NCBI GenBank assembly: GCA_031277235.1 | Contig: JAITMT010000210.1 | Location: 1-5,716 of the forward strand | Reading direction: 5' to 3' | DNA from: Tannerella sp. | GTDB lineage: Bacteria > Bacteroidota > Bacteroidia > Bacteroidales > Tannerellaceae | DNA: 5,716 nucleotides | Part shown: one piece after another, positions 4,366 to 5,716 of the stretch | Layout of the letters: the number at the start of each line of letters is the position of its first letter | Numbering within the stretch: position 1 is the first letter of the stretch | The notes under the pieces: generated by a model | The model's input: the letters and a program-made list of their open reading frames with translations, nothing else | What the model was told of the DNA's origin: nothing | Database searches by the model: none | Position numbers and translations under genes: made by a program

Positions 4366-5716
4366 CTATACCACCACATTCACAATTTTTCCTTGCACGA
4401 CAATTACTTTTTTAGGCGTTTTTCCGTCCAAATATTTTGCGGATTCAGGGGCGACAAGTACGGCGGCTTCCACTTCTTTCGATGAAAGGGCGGCGGGAAG
4501 TTGCAGTTTAAAACGCATTTTTCCGTTGAAAGAAACAGGGTATTCAATGCTGCTTTCGATTAAATATTCGTGATTAAATTCAGGAAAATGAGCAGACGTA
4601 ACCGTTCCTGCGGCGTTTCCGAGTTTGTGCCACAATTCTTCGGCAATGTGCGGTGCGTAGGGGGAAACCAAAACTACCAACTGCTCCAAAATATGTTTGT
4701 TGTTGCATTTTTGCTCCGTCAGTTCATTGACGCAAATCATAAAATTGGAAACGCAGGTATTGAACGAATAACGCTCCAAGTCGTCTGTTACTTTTTTGAT
4801 GGTTTTGTGCAGTGTTTTCAGATTTTCCTTTATCGGCTCACTGGTGTCTAAATTGGCGTTTTCTTGTCCGTCTATTCGGAACAAACGCCACAGTTTATTC
4901 AAAAAATTGCTCACACCGTTGATACCTTTTGTGTCCCACGGTTTTGCCTGTTCCACCGGACCGAGAAACATTTCGTAACAACGCAAAGTGTCCGCTCCAA
5001 ATTTTTCAACTAACTCATCGGGCGTTTGTACGTTGTACTTGGATTTCGACATTTTCTCGATTTCGTGTCCGCAAATGTACGTACCGTCTTCTTCTAAAAT
5101 AAATTCGGCATTGGCATATTCGGGTCGCCATTTTTTGAATTGTTCGATGTCTAATTTGTCGTTGTTGACTAAGGAAATATCAACTCTAAGTTCGTTAATA
5201 TAAGATATTTCAGTTATTTTTCCTTTTGAAACACATTTTCCTTCGGAATTTCTATAAACCAGCGAACTCCTTCCCAAAATCATACCCTGATTAATCATTT
5301 TTTGAAAGGGTTCTTCGTAGGGAATGTAGCCTCTGTCGAACAGGAATTTCGTCCAGAAACGCGAATAGAGCAAGTGTCCTGTGGCGTGTTCTGCTCCGCC
5401 GATGTATAAATCCACATTTTTCCAATAATTAATTGCCGATTGAGCCGCAAATTCACGGTTGTTAAGCGGGTCGGCATAACGTAGGAAATACCACGAACTG
5501 CCCGCCCATCCCGGCATCGTGTTCAATTCCAGCGGAAAAACAGTTTGGTTGTCGATTTTAGAATTTTCGACTACTTTGTTGTGAACAGTGTCCCACGCCC
5601 AAACAGTTGCATTTCCCAAAGGCGGCTGACCGTCTTTTGTAGGTAAATATTTTTCAACTTCCGGCAAAACAAGCGGAAGATATTGACTGTCAATTAATTT
5701 CGGAACTCCGTTATTG
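4366..5716 (-). CDS. leuS: Leucyl-tRNA synthetase, C-terminal part (5' end outside window)
   Basis: The last 449 residues of leucyl-tRNA synthetase, the cytosolic enzyme that charges tRNA-Leu; the whole protein in this phylum is roughly 900-plus residues. The frame stays open to the window edge, beginning GVPKLIDSQYLPLVLPEV; the TTG at 5667 is an internal Leu, not a start. Seen in order: LPTKDGQPPLG; TMPGWAGSSWYFLRYADP; the class I aminoacylation region IGGAEHATGHLLYSRFW; the leucyl-specific insertion with CVSKGKITEISY and FKKWRPEYANAEFI; the KMSKS loop (codons 5055-5041) followed by YNVQTPDELVEKFGADTLR; then the anticodon-binding helical domain with APHIAEELWHKLG; and the C-terminal tail ending KIVNVVV. 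All catalytic signatures in the visible part are intact. The stop is TAG at 4368-4366. Base composition is less AT-rich than the RM genes downstream on the same strand. Confidence 0.97.
   Translation of the reverse strand, partial: NNGVPKLIDSQYLPLVLPEVEKYLPTKDGQPPLGNATVWAWDTVHNKVVENSKIDNQTVFPLELNTMPGWAGSSWYFLRYADPLNNREFAAQSAINYWKNVDLYIGGAEHATGHLLYSRFWTKFLFDRGYIPYEEPFQKMINQGMILGRSSLVYRNSEGKCVSKGKITEISYINELRVDISLVNNDKLDIEQFKKWRPEYANAEFILEEDGTYICGHEIEKMSKSKYNVQTPDELVEKFGADTLRCYEMFLGPVEQAKPWDTKGINGVSNFLNKLWRLFRIDGQENANLDTSEPIKENLKTLHKTIKKVTDDLERYSFNTCVSNFMICVNELTEQKCNNKHILEQLVVLVSPYAPHIAEELWHKLGNAAGTVTSAHFPEFNHEYLIESSIEYPVSFNGKMRFKLQLPAALSSKEVEAAVLVAPESAKYLDGKTPKKVIVVQGKIVNVVV

Noticed and set aside
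4570..5203. Plus-strand open frames at 4570-4851, 4796-4978 and 4988-5203
   Set aside because: All are antisense shadows of leuS, whose motifs and full-length frame are unambiguous.
5668..5716. A leuS start near 5667
   Set aside because: The codon is TTG inside LPLVLPEV, and the frame continues to the window edge with normal synthetase sequence.

Overview
The window looks like chromosomal DNA from a Bacteroidetes-type bacterium. The carboxy-terminal halves of arginine decarboxylase and leucyl-tRNA synthetase both read like the versions I know from that phylum. Gene starts lack Shine-Dalgarno sequences and sit behind A-rich leaders, and the intergenic DNA is AT-rich. This placement is inference from protein style, not from a database search.

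Layout. Positions 1-527 (+) hold the 3' end of a biosynthetic arginine decarboxylase gene (speA). Positions 528-704 are non-coding: a 17-copy tandem array of a 7-base unit (RTTGAAA-like) followed by a five-copy array of the same unit in inverted orientation. Together they make a large imperfect inverted repeat between two convergent genes. Positions 705-1811 (-) encode an ABC-2 type transporter permease. Positions 1820-1897 (-) hold a short decayed coding remnant. Positions 1890-4281 (-) are a tightly packed four-gene restriction-modification (RM) operon. Positions 4282-4365 are an A-tract-rich gap that probably carries its promoter. Positions 4366-5716 (-) are the 3' part of leuS, cut by the window edge.

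The RM operon is transcribed right to left. It starts with a beta-type SPPY DNA methyltransferase that has an N-terminal helix-turn-helix-like domain. One base later comes a PD-(D/E)XK endonuclease resembling the PmeII-like restriction family. A 106-residue acidic protein of unknown function follows, overlapping by one base (TAATG). The last gene, four bases on, encodes a 97-residue protein resembling only the C-terminal end of a TdeIII-like restriction endonuclease. The spacing implies one translationally coupled transcript. Methyltransferase and endonuclease should act as a protect/cleave pair; the last two genes are the uncertain part.

The most interesting point is at the downstream edge of this operon. 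Just past the stop of the 97-residue gene, in another frame, lies a fragment whose translation matches the end of that same protein (pattern N-x-[FI]-x-K-x-G-[ST]-E-[LY]-R-x-x-I) and looks like the last residues of a TdeIII-type endonuclease. One reading is that an older related RM system was replaced here by the present one, leaving only its tail. The housekeeping genes on both sides are intact as far as visible, so the RM genes look like an exchangeable cassette between leuS and the transporter gene.
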